From an uncultured Clostridia bacterium (GTDB lineage Bacteria; Bacillota; Clostridia; TANB77; CAG-508): 35,274 bases of DNA. Shown piece by piece: positions 1 through 6,740 of this stretch. The stretch covers positions 1 through 35,274 of the forward strand of contig CALYAB010000011.1 in assembly GCA_944393395.1 (NCBI GenBank). Reading direction: 5' to 3'. The notes beneath the pieces are model-generated. The model was given only the letters and a program-made list of their open reading frames with translations, was not told the DNA's origin and did no database searches. The position numbers were made by a program, and so were the translations under genes. Within the stretch, counting starts at the first letter, position 1, and every line of letters begins with the position of its first letter.

Positions 1-22
1 ACATATTTTACCATTTTTTCTT

Positions 23-66
23 AAAACTAGCATTTAGTCTTGGATTTCAAACTAGAATTTACTTTT
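23..66. repeat. Pair of short intergenic repeats also found at the far end of the window
   Basis: Two tandem copies of a motif close to AAACTAGAATTTA lie at 23-43 and 49-66. The first continues into GTCTTGG and the second into CTTTT. Both forms recur at 35210-35254, where they face each other as a hairpin. This is non-coding, and a dispersed intergenic repeat family is the simplest reading. Confidence 0.55.
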
Positions 67-93
67 GCAATTAACCTATTCTTTTAGTTTTAA

Positions 94-1221
94 TGTAGGT
101 TTGTCAAACATATGTCACACTTTATTGATAAATATATAGTTTGAAATACCTAATATGCCTATTCTGTACTTTAACCATTTATATATTCCAAATATTTTTC
201 ATTTGGACTCATCCATTTCAGTGGCTTCATAGGAAAGTTATTGTATTCTTTTTCCCAATATTTTAATCTGTTTTTAAAATCTTCAAAACTACAAAATATC
301 TTGTTGTAATAGAATCTCTCTTGGTCTTTCCTATGACTTCTTTCTACTTTTCCATTATGTCTTGGTGTCTTTGGCTTTATTAATTTGTGCTTTATTCCTA
401 ATTCTTCTAATTTATTCTCGAACATTGTTTTTTTCTTTGTCCCTTGCCAATTTAATCTATTTGTAAATTCAAATCCATTATCTGTCTGTATACATTCTAT
501 TTTAAATGGAAATTTCTTCATTATCACTTTTATGAATTCTGTTGAGGCACTCGTACTTTGTTCTTTACTTGCCCATAATACTCTTTTTCTCGTATATTCA
601 TCTATTGCTGTGTATTGGTAATATCTCCCATCTTTCTCTCTTACTTCTTTTGTTAGGCTCTTTGCTGGTACATATTTTACATCTACTTGCACTCTTTCTC
701 CTGGATATCTCATTTCTTCATATGGTTTTGCCTCATATTCTTTCTTTTTACTTGGTGCTTTATTGTATATTCCTATTCTTTGCATTACTCTATACAAACT
801 TGTTATACTTCTCGTATATCCTGCTTTTCTTAATTTTATCCATAATACCACTAGTCCTGTTTCTTTATTTTTATTTTTGTAATTCTTTATTAACTTTATT
901 TCTTCCTTCGTATGTTGGTTTGGATGTCTATGTGGTCTTCTTGATTTATTCTTTAATGATTGTGCTGTTCCATCATATTTTTCTCGCCATCTATATATTG
1001 TTTTTCTGTGCATTTTAAATTTTATTGCTGCTTTTGTTACTCCATGTTTTAAAGAATATTTTACAACTGATTGCTTATACAATATATCTTGTGTTATACT
1101 ATTCATAGGAAATACCTTCTTTCGATAAAAATTTTGTGGTTAAAATTATTTTATCATATTTTTGGTATTTCCTACTTTTATTTTTTTACTTTTGGTGTGA
1201 CATATCTATTGTAAACCTATA
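94..1221 (-). mobile_element. IS481-type insertion sequence, apparently complete
   Basis: The element is about 1.13 kb with one transposase gene on the minus strand, bounded by imperfect 27-bp terminal inverted repeats at 94-120 and 1195-1221. About 21 of 27 positions agree, and both outer ends read TRTAGGTTT inward. A 17-bp direct repeat (TATTCTTTTAGTTTTAA) abuts the left end at 77-93 and recurs at 1231-1247, nine bases beyond the right inverted repeat. It may be a long target duplication or pre-existing repeat sequence. The open reading frame and both ends look intact, so the copy could be mobile. Confidence 0.8.
171..1106 (-). CDS. IS481-family DDE transposase
   Basis: A transposase of 311 residues that would cut and join the ends of the surrounding insertion sequence. 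Residues 15-50 form a helix-turn-helix (the stretch around HRKTIYRWREKY), followed by an HTH/linker region to about 120. The integrase-type catalytic core has the acidic triad at D142 (VQVDVKY), D209 (QTDNGFEF) and E255 (HNGKVERSHR), with the N-G-K-V-E-R-S-H signature typical of IS481 and IS3 enzymes. There is no frameshift, which favours IS481 (one ORF) over IS3 (two overlapping ORFs). An AGAAGG ribosome site precedes the ATG. The length is normal for the family, so it is probably functional. Confidence 0.9.
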   Translation of the reverse strand: MNSITQDILYKQSVVKYSLKHGVTKAAIKFKMHRKTIYRWREKYDGTAQSLKNKSRRPHRHPNQHTKEEIKLIKNYKNKNKETGLVVLWIKLRKAGYTRSITSLYRVMQRIGIYNKAPSKKKEYEAKPYEEMRYPGERVQVDVKYVPAKSLTKEVREKDGRYYQYTAIDEYTRKRVLWASKEQSTSASTEFIKVIMKKFPFKIECIQTDNGFEFTNRLNWQGTKKKTMFENKLEELGIKHKLIKPKTPRHNGKVERSHRKDQERFYYNKIFCSFEDFKNRLKYWEKEYNNFPMKPLKWMSPNEKYLEYING

Positions 1222-1258
1222 ATATTAATATATTCTTTTAGTTTTAAGTTCGATATTT

Positions 1259-1534
1259 TTAAGTAGTATTATTCCTTTTTGTCATAATCTTTTTTAATTC
1301 GTTTATATGTTCTCCTATTACATCTCTAAACTTTAATTCTAATTTGTTGTCAATTTTATTATAACACATTTGCAATAAATCTAGTTGTAATAGTGAATTA
1401 TTATAAAACTCAAATTTTATCTTGTTATCATTTATTAGTTGATTCAACATCTCCTGAATAACTTTCAAATTCCATTCTTCTTTATTATTTTTCTTTATTT
1501 TTTTCATATCTTTTTTTATTTCTCCTAAATACAT
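1259..1534 (-). CDS. Small unknown protein under a palindromic operator
   Basis: A 91-residue protein that I do not recognise. It is highly charged, Lys/Asn/Glu-rich and predicted mostly helical, with no membrane segment and no cysteine pairs. It is transcribed away from the XRE regulator gene, with a good promoter in the shared gap (TTGATT, 17 bp, TATACT). A perfect 14-bp palindrome sits just downstream of the -10 box, so the neighbouring regulator probably represses it. The insertion sequence ends about 40 bp beyond its stop codon. The divergent pair resembles the control region of a small mobile element. A toxin-antitoxin role is possible but nothing in the sequence demonstrates it. Confidence 0.6.
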   Translation of the reverse strand: MYLGEIKKDMKKIKKNNKEEWNLKVIQEMLNQLINDNKIKFEFYNNSLLQLDLLQMCYNKIDNKLELKFRDVIGEHINELKKIMTKRNNTT

Positions 1535-1546
1535 ATTTGCACTTCA

Positions 1547-1560
1547 AAGTGTTAACACTT
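1547..1560. promoter_or_regulatory. Perfect 14-bp palindromic operator
   Basis: AAGTGTTAACACTT is fully self-complementary and lies between the divergent XRE gene and the 91-residue gene. It covers the expected transcription start of the latter, immediately after its -10 box, which is where a repressor would act. The XRE protein next door is the obvious candidate binder (inference). Confidence 0.6.
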
Positions 1561-1563
1561 ATA

Positions 1564-1592
1564 AGTATAACATAAAAAAATATTAAAATCAA
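1564..1592 (-). promoter_or_regulatory. Promoter of the 91-residue gene
   Basis: On the minus strand TTGATT (1587-1592) and TATACT (1564-1569) are separated by 17 bp. The palindromic operator follows within a few bases. Confidence 0.6.
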
Positions 1593-1620
1593 TATGTATT
1601 AGAATTGAGGTGGATTTATT

Positions 1621-1881
1621 GTGTCTTTAATTGTACGATTTGATGGAAATATGAATGTAATAGGCAAATTACTAAAAGAATATAGAATAAAGAAAGATTT
1701 GTCTTATGAGAAATTATCAGCTAAATTAGATTTAATGGGTATTAGTATTCATAAGCAAAGTTTATATGATATTGAAAATAATAAAAGAACTGTAAAAGAT
1801 TATGAACTATTTGGTATTGCTCATGTTTTAGGAATAGATGTTAACGATTTATTGTCTGATATTAAAAAACAATTCGAATAA
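1621..1881 (+). CDS. XRE/Cro-type HTH transcriptional regulator
   Basis: An 86-residue protein that is essentially one lambda-repressor-like HTH domain (about residues 12-75). It includes the typical helix LSYEKLSAKLDLMG, the recognition helix IHKQSLYDIENNKR and the closing element IAHVLGIDVNDLL. It probably binds DNA as a dimer and controls itself and the divergent gene through the palindrome at 1547-1560. The GTG start is chosen because GAGGTGG lies eight bases upstream. An internal ATG ten codons later lacks a comparable site. It has no sensor or protease domain, so induction would have to come from a partner or from protein turnover. It ends at a bidirectional terminator facing the DUF6076-like gene. 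Confidence 0.85.
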   Translation: MSLIVRFDGNMNVIGKLLKEYRIKKDLSYEKLSAKLDLMGISIHKQSLYDIENNKRTVKDYELFGIAHVLGIDVNDLLSDIKKQFE

Positions 1882-1928
1882 AAATATAGCCAAAATCCAC
1901 TTTTTAGGACTTTTGACTATATTTTTAT
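1878..1928. terminator. Bidirectional terminator between convergent genes
   Basis: Arms ATAAAAATATAG (1878-1889) and CTATATTTTTAT (1917-1928) are complementary, with a CAAAA/TTTTG extension inside. The A-rich left flank and T-rich right arm let it serve both the XRE gene and the convergent DUF6076-like gene. Confidence 0.7.
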
Positions 1929-3058
1929 TTATTTTCCATCATCCAGTTATATAGTTTATCTTCTTCAATTTTTCCTTTTTTAAAGAGTTTTATTTTTTCT
2001 TGTGCTTCTTTCTTCCACTTATCAAAATCTTTTTTTAATTGTTTATTTTCTTTGTTTCTATATACTGCCATAACCTTTTGTTGATATGTTCTTCTATATA
2101 GCAATAATGCAGGCACATTTTCTAAATTCTTTTTATAAGTTTCACTTGCACCTTTATCTCTACAAGTTGAACTACCATCAACATTTTTTAAATCACAATA
2201 AATTTCATTTTGCCTAAATGTAGGTATAAAATATCTACCACAAATTTGACAAGTTTTAATTGGTAAATTATCTTGTCTTACTAATTGGTCTAATATAGTA
2301 AAGCAAATACTTCTTAATTTTGTACTTGTATAAACATTGTGTAATTCTAGATTCGGATCTTTGTTTTCAATTCCTTTTATTAAATCTTCCATACTTTCAG
2401 TATGTTTATGATTGTGTATGTTTATATAGTTATCTAAAATAACCTCTACATCTTGTGAATATGTATAAAGTTCGTTATGTTTAATTGTATAAGCAACAAA
2501 TTTTGAATATTTATTATATTCTTTTAATTCTTTATTTCCATTTAGGTTATATACAAAGTCTACACATTTTTTAAAGTTTTCTTGCCATTCTAATAAATCA
2601 TCTAGGCTTGTGTTATAGATATCTTCTAACATTTTTATAAATTCTACATCTGTTATAAATTCATCAGTTTTGGAATATATGTAAGGTGTATATTCTTTTA
2701 TTAATTCAAAGCCATAAGCATAAAAGAAAGTATTATATGCAGATTCAAAAGATGAAAAGTCAGCATTTAAGAAATTTATTAGCAATAAACCTATACTTTC
2801 TGCATAATGAATATAAATAGTTGAAGGTTGTCTAATAATTTCTTTCTTCTTATTTAATTTTGTTTTTGAAATATCTTTTTCTAATTCTAAATATACTCTT
2901 GTTTCATCTTTCTTTTTTTCTTCATCATTTTCTTTGTCTGTATCTTTTCTTAATACATTATATAAATATAATGGCGTTGCATAATATTCTTCTTTATCTT
3001 TTATATTAAACCATATGTAAAAATCTTCTAAAACAAGATGACGTGGTAATTCCCTCAT
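1925..3058 (-). CDS. DUF6076-like zinc-finger protein of mobile elements
   Basis: A 377-residue protein of unknown function. The N-terminal two thirds (about 1-255) is a mostly helical region with no motif I recognise. The C-terminal part carries a putative zinc site: CQICGRYFIP near residue 270, then a cysteine about 20 residues on (YCD), then TCRDKGA. A long basic helical tail follows. This Cys pattern next to an RYF(I/V)P core is what I associate with DUF6076 proteins of clostridial integrative elements and phage-like islands; the family name is from memory and no search was run. AAGGAG precedes the ATG. It is convergent with the XRE gene and divergent from the next HTH gene. Confidence 0.6.
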   Translation of the reverse strand: MRELPRHLVLEDFYIWFNIKDKEEYYATPLYLYNVLRKDTDKENDEEKKKDETRVYLELEKDISKTKLNKKKEIIRQPSTIYIHYAESIGLLLINFLNADFSSFESAYNTFFYAYGFELIKEYTPYIYSKTDEFITDVEFIKMLEDIYNTSLDDLLEWQENFKKCVDFVYNLNGNKELKEYNKYSKFVAYTIKHNELYTYSQDVEVILDNYINIHNHKHTESMEDLIKGIENKDPNLELHNVYTSTKLRSICFTILDQLVRQDNLPIKTCQICGRYFIPTFRQNEIYCDLKNVDGSSTCRDKGASETYKKNLENVPALLLYRRTYQQKVMAVYRNKENKQLKKDFDKWKKEAQEKIKLFKKGKIEEDKLYNWMMENK

Positions 3059-3117
3059 TTTTATTCTCCTTCGTTTTTTGTTTTGTAAAAAATTTTAATA
3101 AAATATTTAAAATTGTA

Positions 3118-3146
3118 TTGACAAATATAAATTATAATCGTATAAT
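3118..3146 (+). promoter_or_regulatory. Consensus sigma-A promoter of the HTH gene
   Basis: TTGACA (3118-3123) and TATAAT (3141-3146) are both perfect and 17 bp apart. They lie about 130 bases upstream of the small HTH gene, leaving a long AT-rich leader. No other promoter in the window matches consensus this well. Confidence 0.75.
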
Positions 3147-3275
3147 AACAATATGAAATTATAATGTGAGATTTTTTACGATATAATAATACAACAATTA
3201 ATAACAAATGTCAATAGGCGAATTATATTTAAAATTTTGCAAACAAAAAATTAACCAGAGGAGGAATAAGAAAAA

Positions 3276-3740
3276 TTGAATACTAAAGAACAGATTTTAG
3301 ACTTATATTATAATGAACATCTAAAACAAAATGAAATTGCCAAAATAGTTGGAAAAAGCTGTCCTTATGTTTCAAAGGTTGTAAAAACTGACAATAGAAA
3401 CAAACAAGAAAAGGAAACTCGTAAAAAAACAAATGCTGAAAACAGAAAAGTTTATTTACAAGAATACTTTAAAACTTATGATAGACCAAAGAAAGATGAC
3501 AATAGTTATGAGCAAATGTTAGCACATCAAAAACAAGATGCAATGGAATTATCTTATACTAACAATAATATGTCAGACTATGCTCTTGCAAAATGGTCTA
3601 GCATATACCATACTAATAGCAAAGGAAATTTAGTTATAGATAGAAAATTAAAAGTTGGCTTTGATGTTCCAAAATCAATAAATATGAATATCAAAGTACC
3701 AACACAAAAATATAAAAATAGATATATTTATAGTTATTAA
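3276..3740 (+). CDS. Small HTH protein of the integrated element
   Basis: A 154-residue protein. Residues 4-35 form a homeodomain-like helix-turn-helix (ILDLYYNEHLKQNEIAKIVG, then a recognition helix around PYVSKVV), as in resolvase or sigma-70 region 4-like HTHs. The remainder is a basic, Asn/Lys-rich tail without a known domain. The start is TTG, set by GAGGAGG about ten bases upstream. It is the first gene after a consensus promoter and is followed by a terminator, then the excisionase-like and integrase genes. A role in controlling the element is likely but unproved. Confidence 0.65.
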   Translation: MNTKEQILDLYYNEHLKQNEIAKIVGKSCPYVSKVVKTDNRNKQEKETRKKTNAENRKVYLQEYFKTYDRPKKDDNSYEQMLAHQKQDAMELSYTNNNMSDYALAKWSSIYHTNSKGNLVIDRKLKVGFDVPKSINMNIKVPTQKYKNRYIYSY

Positions 3741-3741
3741 C

Positions 3742-3777
3742 AAGACTTTTATTAAGATTACTTAATAGGTCTTTTTT
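3742..3777 (+). terminator. Rho-independent terminator after the HTH gene
   Basis: AAGAC/GTCTT and TATTAAG/CTTAATA pair around an ATTA loop, followed by a run of six T. The hairpin starts just after the stop codon. Confidence 0.75.
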
Positions 3778-3810
3778 ATTGTGAATTTTAAAGGAAGGAG
3801 GACTAACAAT

Positions 3811-4023
3811 ATGGGTACTATTAAAGAAAATTATCAAATGATGTTTACTTCATATCCAGATTTAGTAGATATCAAACAATTAAAAGAAATGCTTGGTATA
3901 GGTATCACACTTGCATATAGATTAGTAAAAAATAATACAATTCAAGCCTTAAAAGTTGGTAGAGAATATAAAATACCAAAAAGAAATGTTATCGCCTATT
4001 TAACAAATCAAAATGAAATATGA
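3811..4023 (+). CDS. Excisionase-like HTH_17 protein
   Basis: A protein of about 70 residues with a winged-HTH/excisionase fold. The core reads DIKQLKEMLGIG, then a recognition helix (TLAYRLVKNN), then a wing (IQALKVGREYKIPKRNVIAYL), which is the arrangement of Tn916-type Xis and MerR-like HTH_17 proteins. Such proteins bend DNA near the attachment site and steer the integrase toward excision. The ATG at 3811 is chosen because AAGGAGG lies 12 bases before it; the in-frame GTG ten codons upstream has no ribosome site. It sits directly upstream of the integrase, the standard xis-int order. Confidence 0.8.
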   Translation: MGTIKENYQMMFTSYPDLVDIKQLKEMLGIGITLAYRLVKNNTIQALKVGREYKIPKRNVIAYLTNQNEI

Positions 4024-4110
4024 CTAGATTTTAATTTGCTTTCATGGTATTATAGTTATGATATCAATAAGTAGGTTAATTTTAGTTGTTATGAAAAGAA
4101 AGGAGTATTT

Positions 4111-5284
4111 ATGAATATAACAGCAAACCTATTTATACAGCATGGTTTATACTATGTTATTTTAAGTTACAGAGATAGTAACAACAAAAGAAAACAAAAA
4201 TGGATTCCTACAGGAATTACAGAAAAAGGAAATAATAAAAGATTAGCAAATCAAAAGTTAGATGAAATAAAAAGAAACTATAAAGATTATTTACCAACAG
4301 AATGTACTTTTGAAACTAATGAGGCTGACAAATATTTTGAAGTATATCTAAATGAATGGCTAGAGTCATATAAACATAGAATTGAAGAAAATACCTATAA
4401 TTCTTATAAAACTGTAGTTACTAAAACAACAGAATTTTTTAAACGGAAAAAATATTAAATTGAGAGATTTAAAACCTATTCATATTCAAAAATTCTATGA
4501 CTCTTTATATGCAAAGGGATTGAATGGAAATTCTATATTACATTATCATGCCAATATAAGAAAGGCTTTAGATACTGCAATGAAACTTGATATTATTCCT
4601 AGTAATCCAGCTGATAAAATTGAAAGGCCAAAGAAAAATCAATTTATCGGTGACCATTATACTTTAGAAGAATTACAAATACTTTTTGAAAAGTCTAAAA
4701 ATGATCCATTAGAATTAGTGATATTAATTGCAAGTTTTTATGGATTAAGAAGAAGTGAAGTTTTAGGTTTAAAGTGGTCTGCTTTTGATTTAACTAACAA
4801 TACAATAACCATTAAACACAAAGTAATTGAGGCTATTGTAGATGATAAAAGAACATTACTTTTAAAAGATAAAACTAAAAATAAATCAAGTTATAGGTCT
4901 TTACCTTTAATTCCAGAAATTAAAGAGGCTTTACTTGAACACAAAAAGAAAATAGATAATAATAAGAAGTTATGTGGAAATAGTTATATTAAGGATTACA
5001 AAGATTATATTTGTGTAAATGAAATAGGAAAGATATTTAGACCAGAATATATTACTGACCACTTTTCATTATTACTTAAAAAGAATAATTTAAGGCATAT
5101 TCGCTTTCACGATTTAAGACATTCTTGTGCTAGTTTATTACTCGCTAAAAATGTTCCAATGAAAGCAATTCAAGAATGGTTAGGTCATTCCACCTATTCT
5201 ACTACTGCTAATTTATATACACATTTAGAAAGTAATACTAAAAATATTTCTGCAAATATTTTATCAGAAGCAATTAGTTTTTGA
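4111..5284 (+). pseudogene. Tyrosine recombinase (integrase) with a one-base frameshift
   Basis: The gene would encode about 390 residues, the usual length of Tn916-type integrases. The N-terminal part carries the arm-binding domain and the start of the SAM-like core-binding domain (frame ending at 4458). The rest, in the +1 frame from about 4440, has the catalytic domain with YGLRRSEVLGL (Arg I), a Lys-containing beta hairpin, HDLRHSCASLL (His-x-x-Arg), GHSTYSTT and the Tyr nucleophile in ANLYTH. Frame is lost at a T6 run followed by AAAC near 4435-4444, and removing one base restores a continuous integrase. It is therefore a pseudogene, a sequencing error, or less likely a programmed shift. 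It lies 98 bp from the tRNA-Gln it probably targets. AAAGGAG precedes the ATG. Confidence 0.85.
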
Positions 5285-5348
5285 TAAAATAAAAAAATTA
5301 TCATACTTAAACCCACCTTCGAAAATAAGTTTAATTAGATAATTTTTG

Positions 5349-5519
5349 TTTGACATTGTTTGACAAAAAAATGTCTTAAATTGGCTGGGCTGGCTAGATT
5401 CGAACTAGCGCATGGTAGAGTCAAAGTCTACTGCCTTACCACTTGGCTACAGCCCAATGTTTAATATTAAATTTTAAAAAAGAAATTTTGCAGAGTTTGT
5501 TTGACATTCTGTTTGACAT
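5349..5519. repeat. Repeated TTTGACA motifs around the tRNA, possible integrase arm sites
   Basis: GTTTGACATTGTTTGACA occurs at about 5348-5365 and GTTTGACATTCTGTTTGACA at about 5499-5518, giving four TTTGACA units in two close pairs. They bracket the intact tRNA-Gln and precede the partial copy. Paired direct repeats beside an attachment core are typical of arm-type binding sites for tyrosine integrases; the assignment here is by position only. Confidence 0.45.
5382..5456 (-). tRNA. tRNA-Gln (UUG), probably carried by the integrated element
   Basis: A complete cloverleaf on the minus strand. The acceptor pairs TGGGCTG with CAGCCCA, then comes discriminator G and an encoded CCA. The anticodon stem is GTAGA/TCTAC around loop CTTTGAC, giving anticodon TTG, and the T arm contains GTTCGAATC. 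The anticodon-stem pairs differ from those implied by the partial copy to the right (CCAGA), yet both strands here match each other. This copy is therefore self-consistent and not a hybrid of the split host gene. Confidence 0.93.
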
Positions 5520-5601
5520 TTGCAAATTTTGAAAATAGTATATCATTCAAACTCTATATATGTCAAGCCATTGCGGGATTGGAATAACTTTAAACCATTA
5601 A

Positions 5602-5643
5602 AGAGTCAAAGTCTGGTGCCTTACCGCTTGGCTACAGCCCAAT
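5602..5643 (-). pseudogene. 5' half of a split tRNA-Gln; attachment-site junction
   Basis: These 42 bp match the 5' half of tRNA-Gln from acceptor strand to anticodon loop, with 39 of 42 bases identical to 5417-5458. Homology stops exactly at the anticodon-loop block AGAGTCAAAGTCT (5602-5614), and what follows is unrelated. It lies eight bases from tRNA-His, a natural tRNA cluster, so this looks like the remaining half of the host gene. The 13-bp block would be the recombination core marking the right end of the element. Confidence 0.75.
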
Positions 5644-5650
5644 ATATACA

Positions 5651-5728
5651 TGGGGTGGAAGATGGGACTCGAACCCACGGTCTCCAGTGCCACAAACTGG
5701 CGCGTTAACCAACTACGCTACATCCACC
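5651..5728 (-). tRNA. tRNA-His (GUG)
   Basis: A complete minus-strand cloverleaf. The anticodon stem CCAGT/ACTGG surrounds TTGTGGC (anticodon GTG). The T arm is GTGGG-TTCGAGT-CCCAT. There is an encoded CCA and an extra 5' G opposite discriminator C, the hallmark of histidine tRNAs. One T-T mismatch is visible near the base of the acceptor stem. Confidence 0.93.
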
Positions 5729-5885
5729 ATGGTTTACGTGCAATTTACTAGCACATTTCTTATTTTACCCTATCTTCCCCCATTTTGTCAACTGTTTTAT
5801 GAATTTTATTTTATTTTTTTGCAATATTTTAAAATTAATAGTCCAAAACTCGTCTTCAATAACATTATTAACAAAATATAAATTA

Positions 5886-6680
5886 TTATTCACTTGTTGT
5901 TAAACTACTTGGATCTATTCCATATTGTTGATATAGCCAAGAAGTATAATCAAATGGTGTTAATGTTTCTGGCAATCCATAATCAACTCCATTAGTTTCT
6001 ACTCTTATTGAAGTAATTTTTGGTGGGTTTACTGGTGTACTAACTTCAGTGTTTCCACTTTCTTCCGCATTATCAGCTGCCTTTACTTCTACTTCTTCTA
6101 TTTTATGAACAACATCCATTCCTTCTATTACTTTTCCAAAAGATGTATATTGACCATTTAATGAAGTATTTTTCTTTGTCATTATAAAGAATTGAGAACT
6201 TCCTGAATTATATGATTCTTCTGTTAAAGATGATGAATAGCTGGTGTAATCTGATCTTGCCATTGCAAGTACTCCTTCATCAAATTGTAATTTGTTTTCT
6301 ACTCCATTTGCTATAAATTCACCTTTTATTGAATATTCTGTATCATCTCCATCATCTTTTAAATCGCTAGTTGTTGCTAAGCCTGTTCCATCTCCATTTT
6401 TATCTCCACCTTGAATCATAAAGTCTTTTACAATTCTATGAAATGTTAATCCATCATAAAAACCTCTATTTGCTAAAGCTATAAAATTTGCTACTGTTTC
6501 AGGAGCATATTCAGGATATAATTCCATTTTTACTGTTCCAAAATTTTCTACTTCCATTGTTGCAACTGGTCGTTTTACCTCCATTGTCGCATTTCTATAA
6601 TATCCATAACCAATTATTCCTATTAAAACTATTAATATTATTAAAGCAATAATCCATATAATATTTTTAAACTTTCCCAT
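5886..6680 (-). CDS. Membrane-anchored cyclophilin-type peptidyl-prolyl isomerase
   Basis: A 264-residue protein. Residues 7-28 form one hydrophobic helix (signal anchor, no lipobox cysteine), followed by a cyclophilin domain from about 38 to 200. The fold signatures are visible: FGTVKMELYPEYAPETVANF, GFYDGLTFHRIVKDFMIQGGD (active-site FHR), a SSQFFI segment and LNGQYTSFGKVIEGMDVV. It probably catalyses proline isomerisation of exported proteins on the outer face of the membrane. The C-terminal 65 residues are an acidic and Pro/Thr-rich extension without a known domain. It follows disA after a 60-bp gap that contains a short hairpin repeat. AAAGGA lies a little far upstream of the ATG. Confidence 0.9.
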   Translation of the reverse strand: MGKFKNIIWIIALIILIVLIGIIGYGYYRNATMEVKRPVATMEVENFGTVKMELYPEYAPETVANFIALANRGFYDGLTFHRIVKDFMIQGGDKNGDGTGLATTSDLKDDGDDTEYSIKGEFIANGVENKLQFDEGVLAMARSDYTSYSSSLTEESYNSGSSQFFIMTKKNTSLNGQYTSFGKVIEGMDVVHKIEEVEVKAADNAEESGNTEVSTPVNPPKITSIRVETNGVDYGLPETLTPFDYTSWLYQQYGIDPSSLTTSE

Positions 6681-6710
6681 TTACTTCACATTTCCTTTCT
6701 TTTATATTTA

Positions 6711-6738
6711 GAACGTTTTGGCATGTTCCCAATGTTCT
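6711..6738. repeat. Short inverted-repeat motif, copy A
   Basis: AGAACGTT and AATGTTCT are near-complementary arms around TTGGCATGTTCCC. A related unit occurs between ruvB and the LTA-synthase-like gene (about 19009-19040), and a looser one lies before mtaB (11341-11393). There is no T run, so it is not an ordinary terminator. Confidence 0.4.
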
Positions 6739-6740
6739 AA

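Noticed and set aside
542-1018. 158-residue plus-strand open frame
   Set aside because: It is a Leu/Phe-rich shadow opposite the transposase with no ribosome site, typical of antisense frames in AT-rich genes.
5520-5708. Open frame of 62 residues across the tRNA region
   Set aside because: It is an antisense translation of the partial tRNA-Gln and tRNA-His, a common spurious protein call (DGTRTHGLQCH-type peptide).
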